NCBI RefSeq assembly: GCF_003315075.1 | Contig: NZ_QNRJ01000003.1 | Span: 288,802 to 352,801 of the forward strand | Origin: Rossellomorea aquimaris | Lineage (GTDB): Bacteria; Bacillota; Bacilli; Bacillales; Bacillaceae_B | Reading direction: 5' to 3' | DNA length: 64,000 nucleotides | Shown here: positions 51,033-59,621 of the stretch, one piece after another | Numbering within the stretch: the first letter of the stretch is position 1 | Layout of the letters: each line of letters starts with the position of its first letter | Translations under genes and position numbers: made by a program | Notes under the pieces: generated by a model | Databases searched by the model: none | Told to the model about the DNA's origin: nothing | Seen by the model: only the letters and a program-made list of their open reading frames with translations

Positions 51033-51452
51033 ATGGATCAATTCTGGTTGAAAGCTTTTCTATTTATTGCGAGTTATGCCTTATTAATATTTTTGTTTAA
51101 TAAAGGAATGAGAAAGTGGTTTAAGGTAAAAAAGAAGAAGCACTTCTCCTATCATCATTTAAATAAAAAACATAAGTGGATAGATTGGACGATCAGAATA
51201 ACTTTCGCTATCTTGATTGTCATTGGCGGCTTCTACAATGCTACCCAGCCTCCACTAGAAAGAATGTGGTTCTTTGAAACTCATGTCCTGCTTATTGTCC
51301 TTTTCACTCTGTCTGAAACGGTTACAGCTGTTATGGAGAAGCGATACGCAGAAAATAGGAATGATTATAAATTCACTATTTCTCAGCTAGTCTTTTTTTC
51401 GTTGTCGTTGCTATTGATTTTTAGTACGGATTTTTTTGGTGTGTTTGATTAA
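51033..51452 (+). CDS. DUF4181-like membrane protein
   Basis: This 139-residue protein has four membrane helices with a basic stretch (RKWFKVKKKKHFSYHHLNKKHK) after the first, typical of DUF4181. AGGGAGGA lies 7 to 8 bases before the ATG at 51033. Function unknown. Confidence 0.75.
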   Translation: MDQFWLKAFLFIASYALLIFLFNKGMRKWFKVKKKKHFSYHHLNKKHKWIDWTIRITFAILIVIGGFYNATQPPLERMWFFETHVLLIVLFTLSETVTAVMEKRYAENRNDYKFTISQLVFFSLSLLLIFSTDFFGVFD

Positions 51453-51520
51453 TCATTTTCAAAAACTGGAGTTCAGTTAAGCCATTTGGTCTTTAGCTTT
51501 TCTTATAAATTTCCAATAAA

Positions 51521-51546
51521 TGAAACTTTCAGCGGATTCAAACGTA
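51521..51546 (+). promoter_or_regulatory. ECF-sigma promoter of the signal peptidase gene
   Basis: TGAAAC and CGTA are separated by exactly 16 bases, the consensus of B. subtilis sigma-W/M/X cell-envelope stress promoters. The spacer closely resembles that of the second such promoter at 57802-57828. Confidence 0.7.
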
Positions 51547-51614
51547 TGTAAGAAAAAGTAAAATGAGCAGCCAGTGTAAAAGGTGCCATGGTTCATTTAA
51601 GGGAAGAAAAGAGG

Positions 51615-52166
51615 ATGGAGAGCGTGGTTGAAAAGGAAAATGTGGTGTTAGAATGGGTGAAAGCTTTGGTGATCGCGTTAGTCGTTGTATTTATTGTCCG
51701 TACCTTCTTGGTCACTCCTATCATGGTGAAGGGATCTTCCATGAATACGACGCTGCAGGACCAGGAACGGATGATTGTGTCTAAATTAGGGGACACCGAG
51801 CGGTTTGATATCGTTGTGTTTCACGCAAATGAGGAACAGGATTATATTAAGCGCGTGATCGGCCTTCCCGGAGATACGATCGAGTATAAAGGGGACACGT
51901 TATATGTAAATGGGAAAGTTTATGAGGAGCCTTACCTGGATGAGCAAAAAGAGAATGTACAGGGGGACTTGACCATGCCTTTTAACTTGGAGGATACGGC
52001 TGTGGGACAACCGACCGTTCCGGAAGGTCATCTGTTCGTGATGGGGGATAACAGAAGGGATAGCAAGGATAGCCGGCATATTGGGGCAATTCCTGTGGAG
52101 GAAATTGTTGGCACTACGAAGGTTGTGTTTTATCCGCTTAAGGATATGAGGATTGTGGGGGAGTAG
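51615..52166 (+). CDS. Signal peptidase I
   Basis: This 183-residue type I signal peptidase has one N-terminal membrane anchor. The catalytic serine lies in KGSSMNTTL, the catalytic lysine in DYIKRVIGLPGD, and the C-terminal box is VMGDNRRDSKDSRHIG. It resembles the SipS/SipT group and cleaves signal peptides of exported proteins. The ATG at 51615 has AGGGAAG 8 bases before it; an ATG at 51588 has poorer spacing. The ECF-type promoter upstream suggests envelope-stress control. Confidence 0.9.
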   Translation: MESVVEKENVVLEWVKALVIALVVVFIVRTFLVTPIMVKGSSMNTTLQDQERMIVSKLGDTERFDIVVFHANEEQDYIKRVIGLPGDTIEYKGDTLYVNGKVYEEPYLDEQKENVQGDLTMPFNLEDTAVGQPTVPEGHLFVMGDNRRDSKDSRHIGAIPVEEIVGTTKVVFYPLKDMRIVGE

Positions 52167-52350
52167 TTTATTTTGGAAAGACGCTATAGTTTTTTCTCTT
52201 GTGCCAGGAGCGAGTTATTTACCGAATAGGTTTCGCGACAGATATGAAGACTATGCTGTTTAAAAAAGAATATCAGATCCAATGATGATTCAAATTCCTG
52301 AAAAATTATTGGAATTTTCGTAAATGTAAATAAAGACAGGAGTGGAACAT

Positions 52351-52608
52351 ATGGAAGTAAAGGTATCAAGAAAAGACGAAAACTTAAATATCAAGTGGCA
52401 GTTAAGTAATATCAATATTCCTTTATCTGATATTAAAGAAGTGCGAAATGATGATACATATGGCGGTGAAGAGAAAACAGCAATGAGAATAGGTTATCCA
52501 TATGGACACACGGATAGAGTCGTGATCCAAACAGGTTCAGAAACGTATATTCTGTTCACGAGTAATGGTGGTTTGAAAGAGAAGATATTGTCGTACATTG
52601 GGGCATAA
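52351..52608 (+). CDS. SunI/YnzG family protein
   Basis: This 85-residue protein matches the SunI/YnzG family: EVKVSRKDENLNIKWQLS, DDTYGGEEKTAMRIGYPYGHTDRVV and TYILFTSN. B. subtilis SunI confers immunity to the lantibiotic-like peptide sublancin, but YnzG has no such link and, like this protein, lacks SunI's membrane segment. AGGAG lies before the ATG at 52351. No bacteriocin gene is near, so an immunity role is doubtful. Confidence 0.82.
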   Translation: MEVKVSRKDENLNIKWQLSNINIPLSDIKEVRNDDTYGGEEKTAMRIGYPYGHTDRVVIQTGSETYILFTSNGGLKEKILSYIGA

Positions 52609-52676
52609 GGAGCACAGTCCTGATCACTACGCAGACATCGAGTTAAGCAAGCACTTATAAACAGGGGGAAATACAT

Positions 52677-54095
52677 ATGAACAAAACCATCACCATTCTT
52701 CACACCAACGACCTTCACGGAAACTATGACCTGGTCGTACGGCAGGCTGCCTACATAAAGAAACGTGTCAGGGAGCTTAAAGCGCAAGGGGAGAGTTACT
52801 TATTGCTGGAAGGCGGGGATCATATGGATATGAGCATCAATGAGTGCCTGGCGACGAATGGCCAGATGCATTTAGAGATGCTTGCGGATGTCGGGTATCA
52901 TGCAATGTCAGTGGGGAATAATGAGCTGCTGCGATCGACGCCGGCGTTGATTCGAAAGCATAGCCGGGAGACCAGAGTGCCGTGGTTGTTATCGAATCTG
53001 GTAGAGGGAGATGGGACTCCCATCGGCGGGGTCAAAGAAACGCTCCTTGTGACAGTCGATAACGGTGTGAAGGTTGGATTATTTGGAGCCACCGATCAAT
53101 TCGGGGATCTTTATGAGAATAAGCACGGATTCAGGAATCTGGAAACCCTTACGGCCATAAAAAAAGCCGTTGCTGATTTGAAAGAGCAAGGCGCAGATAT
53201 CATCGTCTTTTTATCCCACTTGGGCCATGGTGCCGATATGGAGATGGCGAAAGAAGTCAGTGGCCTGGTCGATGTGATCGTGGGAGCTCATTCTCATACG
53301 GTGCTTCAAAGTCCCGTTGTCGAATCCGGTGTCCTGATTGTTCAAGCGGGGTCTCATGGGCAATATGTAGGTGAGTTGAAAATGGATGTACATATCGAGA
53401 ATGGTCTTGATAAGATCGAATCCTTTGAGGGGAAATTAGTTGAGATCACTCCCGAGTCAGAAGCCGATGCCAGTATGGAAGCCATTTTAGAAAAAGGTCG
53501 CGAGGAAACGAATGAGTTTTTCTCTGAGGTATTGTACACGACGAGGGAAGACCTTACTCATGCTGATATCATTCAGTTCATGGCTGAAGCCGTTCGGGAC
53601 TATTGGAAGTCTGAGATTGGCATTATGTATGGCGGAGCCGCAGTGGATCAAGGTCTGCAATCCGGCGATGTGACGAAGGGGGATGTGTACAATCGATGCA
53701 AAAGCATGCATTCTCCTGTGTTGATGGAGCTTAAGGGTGAACAGATTGCGAGATTGATAGAGGATAGTTTTAATGGGGAGGTTACCTCCAAACAGGTATA
53801 CGGAAATGGATTCAGGCCGCACGGGATCCCGATTGGGGCTTTAGGGTTCTCTGGAGTTACATGGAGTCGTCATGATGGCGTCATTTCCGATGTTAAAGTG
53901 AATGGAGAAGGCCTGGTGGAAGAGAAGGTCTACTTGGTAGGGACAGGATCTCCAATGTTGTATGAAGAAGTATGTGGATACGCTTCGGTGAAAGGGAATA
54001 AATTGGTCGAGGTTGGAAAGACAGAGATGGTGAAGGATGTATTTATGAATTATTTAAGAGACGGCCGCGATAGTTCAGTGATGGTCAATCATTAG
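52677..54095 (+). CDS. yunD: Bifunctional metallophosphatase / 5'-nucleotidase, YunD-like
   Basis: This 472-residue protein has an N-terminal calcineurin-like phosphoesterase domain (ITILHTNDLHGNYD, LLLEGGDHMD, VGNNE, FLSHLGHG, GAHSHT) and a C-terminal 5'-nucleotidase domain (GIMYGGAAVDQGL, GDVYNRCKSMHSPV). There is no signal peptide, so it is probably cytoplasmic like B. subtilis YunD and unlike secreted UshA-type enzymes. CAGGGGGAAA precedes the ATG. Confidence 0.87.
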   Translation: MNKTITILHTNDLHGNYDLVVRQAAYIKKRVRELKAQGESYLLLEGGDHMDMSINECLATNGQMHLEMLADVGYHAMSVGNNELLRSTPALIRKHSRETRVPWLLSNLVEGDGTPIGGVKETLLVTVDNGVKVGLFGATDQFGDLYENKHGFRNLETLTAIKKAVADLKEQGADIIVFLSHLGHGADMEMAKEVSGLVDVIVGAHSHTVLQSPVVESGVLIVQAGSHGQYVGELKMDVHIENGLDKIESFEGKLVEITPESEADASMEAILEKGREETNEFFSEVLYTTREDLTHADIIQFMAEAVRDYWKSEIGIMYGGAAVDQGLQSGDVTKGDVYNRCKSMHSPVLMELKGEQIARLIEDSFNGEVTSKQVYGNGFRPHGIPIGALGFSGVTWSRHDGVISDVKVNGEGLVEEKVYLVGTGSPMLYEEVCGYASVKGNKLVEVGKTEMVKDVFMNYLRDGRDSSVMVNH

Positions 54096-54260
54096 ATGGT
54101 GGAGGTTCAGGACGGGACATTTATTGAGTTCGTCATTTTGAGATGGAATTCTGCTTTTTTTTGATAAAATAACCGCTTTTGGGATTGTAAGTGTGCTTTT
54201 TTAGCCTCATTGTAGGTTCATTTGTCTGTTCACTTATAAAAATTTCATGCCCTCCTGGAA

Positions 54261-54372
54261 ATATAATCCGGTTTCCGTGACTTATGATCCGCTTGGGGGA
54301 TTTATGACCCGGTTTCAGCACTTTATGATCCGGGTTTTTGAGTTATGCCCCCTAAATTTCAACTTATGATCC
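54261..54372 (+). repeat. Short-period array, six copies of TTATGATCCG
   Basis: The gap 54096-54577 (482 bases) has no gene. It holds copies of TTATGATCCG or close variants starting at 54261, 54282, 54302, 54323, 54343 and 54364. The spacing is 21, 20, 21, 20 and 21 bases, an average of 20.6, or two turns of DNA. The roughly 10 bases between copies are unrelated to each other. Confidence 0.8.
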
Positions 54373-54508
54373 TTTTGTCGAAAAATCGTGAGGGTTTTAC
54401 TGAATCAGAAGTAAGGGAAACTTTCTTTAGCTTATTGTAAGTGGGGTTCAAGCTATCATTCCTTAAAATTAGTAGGATTAAAACTTTTGAAATTCAGACT
54501 AGTATAAG

Positions 54509-54537
54509 TTGGAAGAAACTACAAAATAAGGTAGAAT
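54509..54537 (+). promoter_or_regulatory. Sigma-A promoter of the oligoendopeptidase gene
   Basis: TTGGAA and TAGAAT are exactly 17 bases apart, 40 bases before the start codon. Confidence 0.6.
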
Positions 54538-54577
54538 AAGAACATACGTTTCATTCGGAACTTGATAGGAGGGAATA

Positions 54578-56341
54578 ATGATGACTCACACAAAATATAA
54601 ACCAGTATGGAATCTCGATAGCATCTTCAAAGGTGGTAGCACTTCACCTGAATTACATAATCATATGAAACAGACGGAAGACAGAATTTCCGATCTGGAA
54701 GAAACCATGGGAGAAGTGACGCTGGAGTCGGATCAACTGGTCGATGTTCTTAATCGACTTAGGGACATAAAGATGTCCATATCCCAAGCAAGATCCTACG
54801 CCATCTGTCTTCTTTCAGAAAATCCGAAAGACCAGGGAGCACAATTCTATAGAGGGGAAACCACGGTTCTTCAATCAAAATATGACTCTATTACCGGTAG
54901 CTTGAAAAAGAAATTAGCACTTGCAGAGGAATCGGAGTGGATGAGCCTGTTTGCTTCAGAGGAACTGAAGGAGTATCGCTTCATCCTCCAAGAATGGCGG
55001 GATGAAGCGGACAGGGCGCCTTCACAGGAGGTGTCGGAGCTTATGGCAGACGGATACCACGCCTGGGGACAGTTCTATCAATCATTCATGAGCAGCATTA
55101 AGGTCCAGGTGAATGGTCAGGATTTCTCTGTTGGGCAGGCCATCAATCTGCGTTCGCACCACGATGCTTCGGTTCGGAAAGAATCTCATGAGGCGCTGGT
55201 GGAAAAGTGGACCGAGCATGAGGGGCAGTTTGCCGAGATCCTGAATCACCTGGCCGGTTTCCGGTTGAATATGTATAAGGGCATGGGGATCGAGGACGTC
55301 CTGCATGTTCCCCTGGCCCAAAACCGGATGAAGGAAGAAACGCTGAATGCGATGTTTTCAGTGATGGAGAGATATAAAGAACCGTTTGTTCAATACATGA
55401 ATGTGAAGGCAGCAATGAACGGCGATGCCAAAATGAAGTCCTACCACTTTTGGTCCCCAATGAATCATGTCCATCAAGGAATGGAATACGGAGAGGCGGC
55501 GGCTTTGGTCGAGGAGCAATTTCGCGCATTTGGTACCGAAATGGGACAGTTTGCCGAGACAGCATTCCGTGAAGGCTGGGTCGAGGCAGAAAATCGTCCG
55601 GGTAAGTCTGCGGTTCCCATTTGTGCAGGGTTTCCGTTAACGGGGGAGTCCAGGGTGTTCCTGACCTTCCCCGGCACATTCAAAGGGGTATTGACCCTTG
55701 TGCATGAACTGGGCCATGCCTTTCATAACCATGCGATGAAATCGGTGAACGGGATGAACAAGTCCTACCCTATGAGCCTGGCCGAAACGGCATCCACCTT
55801 CGCAGAGATGATCATACTGGAGGCGACCATGGAAAAAGCGGAGACGGACGAAGAGAAGCTGTTCATTCTTGATGAGAAACTGAAGCGCAGCGTCATGAAC
55901 TTAATGAACCTGCATGCCAGATTTATCTTCGAAAAGAATTTTCACGAAGAACGGAAAAAGGGGTTTGTCCCTGCAGCACGCTTGAACGAACTGATGGGGG
56001 CTGCCATGAAAGAAGGCTATGCCGGTTCCCTGGATGAGATTCCCGTTCATTCATGGGTATGGACGCCTCATTTTTATAAAACAGAATCTCCTTTCTACAA
56101 CTTTCCTTACACCTTTGGATATTTACTTGCACTCAACTTCTTCGCAATGGCGAAGGAAACGGGGAAAGGATTCGAGGAACATTACATGCACCTCTTGCGG
56201 GATTCAGGAAGCATGTCGGCAGAAGACCTCGTCATGAAGCATTTGGGGGAAGACATTACGGAGGAAGCCTTTTGGGAAAAAGGGATGAGGCTATGTGTAG
56301 GGGATAGCGAGGAATTTGTGAGATTGGCAGCTTCCCGATGA
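54578..56341 (+). CDS. M3 family oligoendopeptidase
   Basis: This 587-residue zinc metallopeptidase has the M3 motif TLVHELGHAFHNHAM, with the downstream zinc ligand in MSLAETASTFAEM. An oligoendopeptidase F N-terminal lobe precedes it. It is probably cytoplasmic and degrades peptides of about 7 to 17 residues. GAGGGAATA precedes two adjacent ATG codons (54578, 54581). The stop overlaps the next gene by 4 bases. Confidence 0.92.
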   Translation: MMTHTKYKPVWNLDSIFKGGSTSPELHNHMKQTEDRISDLEETMGEVTLESDQLVDVLNRLRDIKMSISQARSYAICLLSENPKDQGAQFYRGETTVLQSKYDSITGSLKKKLALAEESEWMSLFASEELKEYRFILQEWRDEADRAPSQEVSELMADGYHAWGQFYQSFMSSIKVQVNGQDFSVGQAINLRSHHDASVRKESHEALVEKWTEHEGQFAEILNHLAGFRLNMYKGMGIEDVLHVPLAQNRMKEETLNAMFSVMERYKEPFVQYMNVKAAMNGDAKMKSYHFWSPMNHVHQGMEYGEAAALVEEQFRAFGTEMGQFAETAFREGWVEAENRPGKSAVPICAGFPLTGESRVFLTFPGTFKGVLTLVHELGHAFHNHAMKSVNGMNKSYPMSLAETASTFAEMIILEATMEKAETDEEKLFILDEKLKRSVMNLMNLHARFIFEKNFHEERKKGFVPAARLNELMGAAMKEGYAGSLDEIPVHSWVWTPHFYKTESPFYNFPYTFGYLLALNFFAMAKETGKGFEEHYMHLLRDSGSMSAEDLVMKHLGEDITEEAFWEKGMRLCVGDSEEFVRLAASR

Positions 56342-56577
56342 AAAAGATACAAGGGATAATTGCCCTTCCTTCCATTCTGTTATTATGTGTTTCTTTGTTT
56401 TTCGATCTCGATTACCTGCTCTACCTATCGTTGGCCGGTTTCCTCCTGGCAATGGTCGTCAAGCAATTAAGGTTGCGGAATCGGATGTTTGAAATGGGGC
56501 ATCCAGACCGGAATCTTGATCGGCATGAGGATGGGGACGAGGGTGATTTAGAAATCGATGTCAGCGGGGATGATTAA
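56338..56577 (+). CDS. Small membrane protein coupled to the oligoendopeptidase (79 aa)
   Basis: It has two adjacent membrane helices (GIIALPSILLLCVSLFF, YLLYLSLAGFLLAMVV) and an acidic tail (HEDGDEGDLEIDVSGDD). The ATGA overlap with the upstream stop codon indicates translational coupling. I do not recognise the family. Confidence 0.7.
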   Translation: MKKIQGIIALPSILLLCVSLFFDLDYLLYLSLAGFLLAMVVKQLRLRNRMFEMGHPDRNLDRHEDGDEGDLEIDVSGDD

Positions 56578-56606
56578 GGATAAGTTTAATATTAAGGAGA
56601 GAACTC

Positions 56607-57248
56607 ATGGATAATATCTTACATAACATAGTCAATCGAATAAACAAGATGGATGGAAGAATGGTCATCGGCATTTCAGGGCATGGTGCTTCCGGTAAAA
56701 CTACGTTTGCCAAAAAGCTTTTGACGCACCTTGAAAGAAAAAGGGTCAATTATATCAACACCGATCCCTATATCGTCAATTCTGACGTGAGAAAACACAC
56801 CTCCATTCAATATGAATACAACAATGAAATCCATCAATCCAAAATGACCGCCTGTCATCCTGCGGCACACCACCTACTCGCACTCGATCGGGATATCAAG
56901 ATGGTTAGGGAAGAGATGGATTTCTACACATTGGACGTCCCTTATGAACGAAGTCAGCTCATCTCGTCCTAAAATAATCTGACGATTGTAGAAGGGATGT
57001 CTGTTGCATTCAGCAATCCCGACTTATACGACCTCAAAATTTACTTTTATACGGATGGTGAGACAGAGCTCATGAGAAGGGGAATCCGCGATGTTTCCGA
57101 AAGAGGGATGGAGGTGGAATATCTACGGAAAACCCATGAAGAGCGGAGAATTCAATATGAAGTCTTCATGCATCCGAAGAGCGAGCTTTTTGATGTGGTG
57201 GTGAGAAATTCGGATGAGGGGCATTGGGTGGAGAAGGATTTGGAGTAG
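56607..57248 (+). pseudogene. Uridine-kinase-like P-loop protein gene interrupted by one in-frame stop
   Basis: Two same-frame segments (121 and 83 residues) are separated by a single TAA at 56970-56972. The N-terminal part has the P-loop ISGHGASGKTTFAKKL and YINTDPYIVNSD; the second continues with VEGMSVAFSNPDLYDLKIYF and MRRGIRDVSERG, the usual second half of uridine/phosphoribulokinase-like proteins. Reading through the stop gives about 213 residues, a normal family length. AAGGAGAGA precedes the start. It may be a recent pseudogene, or the TAA may be a sequencing error. Confidence 0.75.
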
Positions 57249-57274
57249 TTTCCCTGTGGATGGTTTATGGATAC

Positions 57275-57472
57275 ATGAGAATGAAAATATGGGGTTTTTG
57301 GTTAATGATCATGTATTCGGTCCTATTTGGATTCATCAGTTTCCTGTTATTAACGAATGAACCTCAACAGCCCATTATAGGAAATGTGGTTTTTTCGGTC
57401 ATGGTCTTGATTTATACGATTTATGTGAGAGAGGCATTTTTCAAGACTGCTCCGAGAAATCAGTCAATTTAA
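57275..57472 (+). CDS. Small membrane protein (65 aa)
   Basis: It has two hydrophobic helices (FWLMIMYSVLFGFISFLLL, VVFSVMVLIYTIYV). The start is uncertain: ATG codons at 57260, 57275 and 57281 have no good ribosome binding site. Function unknown. Confidence 0.5.
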   Translation: MRMKIWGFWLMIMYSVLFGFISFLLLTNEPQQPIIGNVVFSVMVLIYTIYVREAFFKTAPRNQSI

Positions 57473-57487
57473 GACGGGAGAGATAGT

Positions 57488-57727
57488 ATGAAAGATAAGA
57501 AAGGCACGAACATACTGATATTCGTCGGTTGGTTGTCGGTCATTTTGGCCTTCTTCACTCCTTGGTTTTTTCACGGTTTCATCGCCTTTTGTGTGGGGCT
57601 GGTCTTAAAAAAGGACTACGAGAAAAAACGGTATGGAATGTTTTTCATGGTTTTAGGGATTATGAGTGAGATATTACCTCATGTGATAGGATTTCTATTG
57701 ATCGGGCACTTGGATAAAGCGCTTTAA
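57488..57727 (+). CDS. Small membrane protein (79 aa)
   Basis: It has three hydrophobic segments and a KKDYEKKRYG loop before the last. ACGGGAGAGA precedes the ATG and the gene starts 15 bases after the previous one, so the two may be co-transcribed. No family recognised. Confidence 0.65.
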   Translation: MKDKKGTNILIFVGWLSVILAFFTPWFFHGFIAFCVGLVLKKDYEKKRYGMFFMVLGIMSEILPHVIGFLLIGHLDKAL

Positions 57728-57801
57728 GGAATCTATCAACAGAAGATAAGCTTAGTTTGCAGGATGAGTAAAAGTATTACAATGCATCGTTGACTGAAAA
57801 T

Positions 57802-57828
57802 TGAAACTTTTCAGTGGATCCATTCGTA
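57802..57828 (+). promoter_or_regulatory. ECF-sigma promoter of the 104-aa membrane protein
   Basis: TGAAAC and CGTA are separated by 17 bases. Flanking sequence is nearly identical to the signal peptidase promoter (TGAAACTTTTCAGTGGAT against TGAAACTTTCAGCGGAT). Confidence 0.65.
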
Positions 57829-57857
57829 AATGTAAGTAATACGAGGGGGTATAAATT

Positions 57858-58172
57858 ATGAAGAAATTCATAACAAGAACATCATTAGTAACGGCTGCGA
57901 TACTTGCTATTGCTATCTGGATCGGGAGCCTTCTGATCAATTTTTCTTACGGAGAATGGAGCTTTTTCATCGGTCTCGGAATAACGGTGGGACTATTCTT
58001 TTTCAACAGCAGTGGCGGTGCGTTATCCAAGGGGGCCACTCTGGAAGCGAGTGAGGCAGGGTGGAAGATTCAGAAGGATAATGAACTGAAAAGCAATGTA
58101 GGGGGAGTGTTTTATGGAGCGGTGTTGTTTACGTTGATCAGTTTGGTGCTGATGATTGTTACTTATTTTTAA
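57858..58172 (+). CDS. Membrane protein of unknown function (104 aa)
   Basis: It has three hydrophobic helices and a short polar stretch (ASEAGWKIQKDNELKS). It starts with MKKFITRTSLV after CGAGGGGG. The ECF-type promoter suggests cell-envelope stress expression. I do not recognise a family; the pattern resembles DUF3899-like two- or three-helix proteins, but this is weak. Confidence 0.68.
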   Translation: MKKFITRTSLVTAAILAIAIWIGSLLINFSYGEWSFFIGLGITVGLFFFNSSGGALSKGATLEASEAGWKIQKDNELKSNVGGVFYGAVLFTLISLVLMIVTYF

Positions 58173-58202
58173 TGAGATGAACTCCATATAGGGGGAGAAG
58201 CG

Positions 58203-58478
58203 ATGTCAAAAGATTATTTGACCAATGTCATCAGCTTAGGTGTTGTGTTAGCGATTGCTGGATTTATCATGCTGTTTTTTAACGTTTATTTTGGAACTTC
58301 CAGTGCGGATGCCTGGTTAGCCGGTCGTGGAGAAGCGGATATGGGTTATTACCACCTTGTGATAAGAGGATATATGAATACCTTTTTAGTAGGTGGCGGG
58401 ATTTTATTTGTGATGGGATTGGTGCCAGTGTTTTGGGGATATCATCAGCTTCAATTGATAAAGGAAAGTGATTCGTAG
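58203..58478 (+). CDS. Membrane protein of unknown function (91 aa)
   Basis: It has two membrane helices (ISLGVVLAIAGFIMLFF, FLVGGGILFVMGLVPVFWG) with an external loop of about 35 residues. AGGGGGAGAAG precedes the ATG. It follows the previous gene by 30 bases and may share its ECF-type promoter. Confidence 0.65.
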   Translation: MSKDYLTNVISLGVVLAIAGFIMLFFNVYFGTSSADAWLAGRGEADMGYYHLVIRGYMNTFLVGGGILFVMGLVPVFWGYHQLQLIKESDS

Positions 58479-58823
58479 GTTGAATTCGCCCGCTACCCTA
58501 AAAGTCGGAGTTTATGATGATTCTGGTGGTAAAGGTGAACAGGCTGATATGGGTTCAGGATTTTAAGTCTCTCCATTATAAAGGAGTGCGCGATCAGTTG
58601 ATTAGGAAATACTTTTGTAATGCGGAGAGAACCATACTGTCATCGAAACGGTCCACACTTAGGATCGTTTTTTTATTCCGATATAGGGCTCTCAACATAG
58701 ATTTGGAGATATATTAAACTTGGAAAAAACAGGATTATTATTATGGCCTGGCGAATATTTTAGAGTGAAAACAGGGAGTGATGGGACGGATAACCAAAGA
58801 TTGCGATAGGTAAGGAGGAACAT
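58479..58823. other. Non-coding gap with a terminator and no credible gene
   Basis: This 345-base gap contains a 67-codon frame from 58514 that lacks a ribosome binding site and looks spurious. A terminator-like hairpin lies at 58646-58674. The first 160 bases could therefore belong to the 3' end of the upstream transcript or to a small RNA. Confidence 0.5.
58646..58674 (+). terminator. Terminator in the 58.5-58.8 kb gap
   Basis: AAACGGTCC pairs with GGATCGTTT (one G-U pair), followed by TTTTATT. Confidence 0.7.
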
Positions 58824-59012
58824 ATGAGCCAGCATACCAATGAAAAGCAAAAACGGGTTCAAGAGCTATATCGGAAGAAAAAGCGTGAGGACTCTTCCCA
58901 TAAAATTTGGACGGTGATCGTGTTGCTCTGTGTAATTCCGGTGCTGATCCTTCTTGTGACGAGCGCATTATTCGATCTTGGGGTACCGTTGCCGGAGTTT
59001 TTTGGGAGATAA
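58824..59012 (+). CDS. Small membrane protein (62 aa)
   Basis: A highly charged N-terminus (KQKRVQELYRKKKREDSSHK) precedes one membrane helix (IWTVIVLLCVIPVLILLVTS). AAGGAGG lies 6 bases before the ATG. It is followed after 13 bases by another membrane-anchored gene, probably one operon. Confidence 0.72.
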   Translation: MSQHTNEKQKRVQELYRKKKREDSSHKIWTVIVLLCVIPVLILLVTSALFDLGVPLPEFFGR

Positions 59013-59025
59013 AGGGGGCTAAGGG

Positions 59026-59520
59026 ATGAAAAAAAGTTGGATTGCAGTTGTACTGCTCGTGGTGGCTGTTGTAGGGGGAGGGACTTATTTATGGGTGAAA
59101 GAGAATCCCCCAATGGAGATTGGCATGATCGGTCAGAATGAGGATGGGACATCTGTCCTGGTTGAAGTAACCAATCATGGTTTTCGTGAAGCGAAAGTGG
59201 TGAGGGTCACAGTCAATAATAATGATGCTCCTGAAAAAGTGAAGATGCAGGTCAGTAATCTTCTGAAAGGATACGTCATAATTGATGATATTGGTGATCA
59301 ACTTCCAATAGAAGTGAGCTTACAGAACTTAGAGGACGTATCCATCAAGGCGGGTCCAACGAATTCGGAACAATTGGAGAGTTTAGATGCTGGGACTGCG
59401 ACGAAAGACGATACCCTTTATGCGGTGCATGTGTTTCATGACGAAGCAGTCAGTCGGGTGATGGTCGAGTATCAGTACTTCGGGATGACGTTTCATGAAA
59501 CGGTGGAGGTCCCTTTTTAA
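59026..59520 (+). CDS. Membrane-anchored extracytoplasmic protein (164 aa)
   Basis: An N-terminal anchor or signal (WIAVVLLVVAVVGGGTYLWV) precedes a beta-rich domain with LVEVTNHGFREAKVVRVTVNN, probably immunoglobulin-like. No named family recognised. AAAGGGGGC lies before the ATG; likely co-transcribed with the upstream 62-aa gene. Confidence 0.72.
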   Translation: MKKSWIAVVLLVVAVVGGGTYLWVKENPPMEIGMIGQNEDGTSVLVEVTNHGFREAKVVRVTVNNNDAPEKVKMQVSNLLKGYVIIDDIGDQLPIEVSLQNLEDVSIKAGPTNSEQLESLDAGTATKDDTLYAVHVFHDEAVSRVMVEYQYFGMTFHETVEVPF

Positions 59521-59621
59521 AAAAGAGGACTTTTTTGAATGGAGAATCCATATGTGAAAAAGGAATCACCCTTCTCTATCTTGAAAGTATTAGTGATATG
59601 AAAATACTGGAGGGGAATAAA

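Noticed and set aside
52299..52322. ECF promoter before the SunI/YnzG gene
   Set aside because: TGAAAA and CGTA are only 14 bases apart and the -35 box lacks the final C, too far from the consensus.
52351..52608. Sublancin-type immunity gene
   Set aside because: The protein lacks the membrane segment of SunI and no bacteriocin precursor or transporter gene is near.
58514..58717. 67-codon frame as a gene
   Set aside because: It has no ribosome binding site, unremarkable composition, and a terminator hairpin lies within it.
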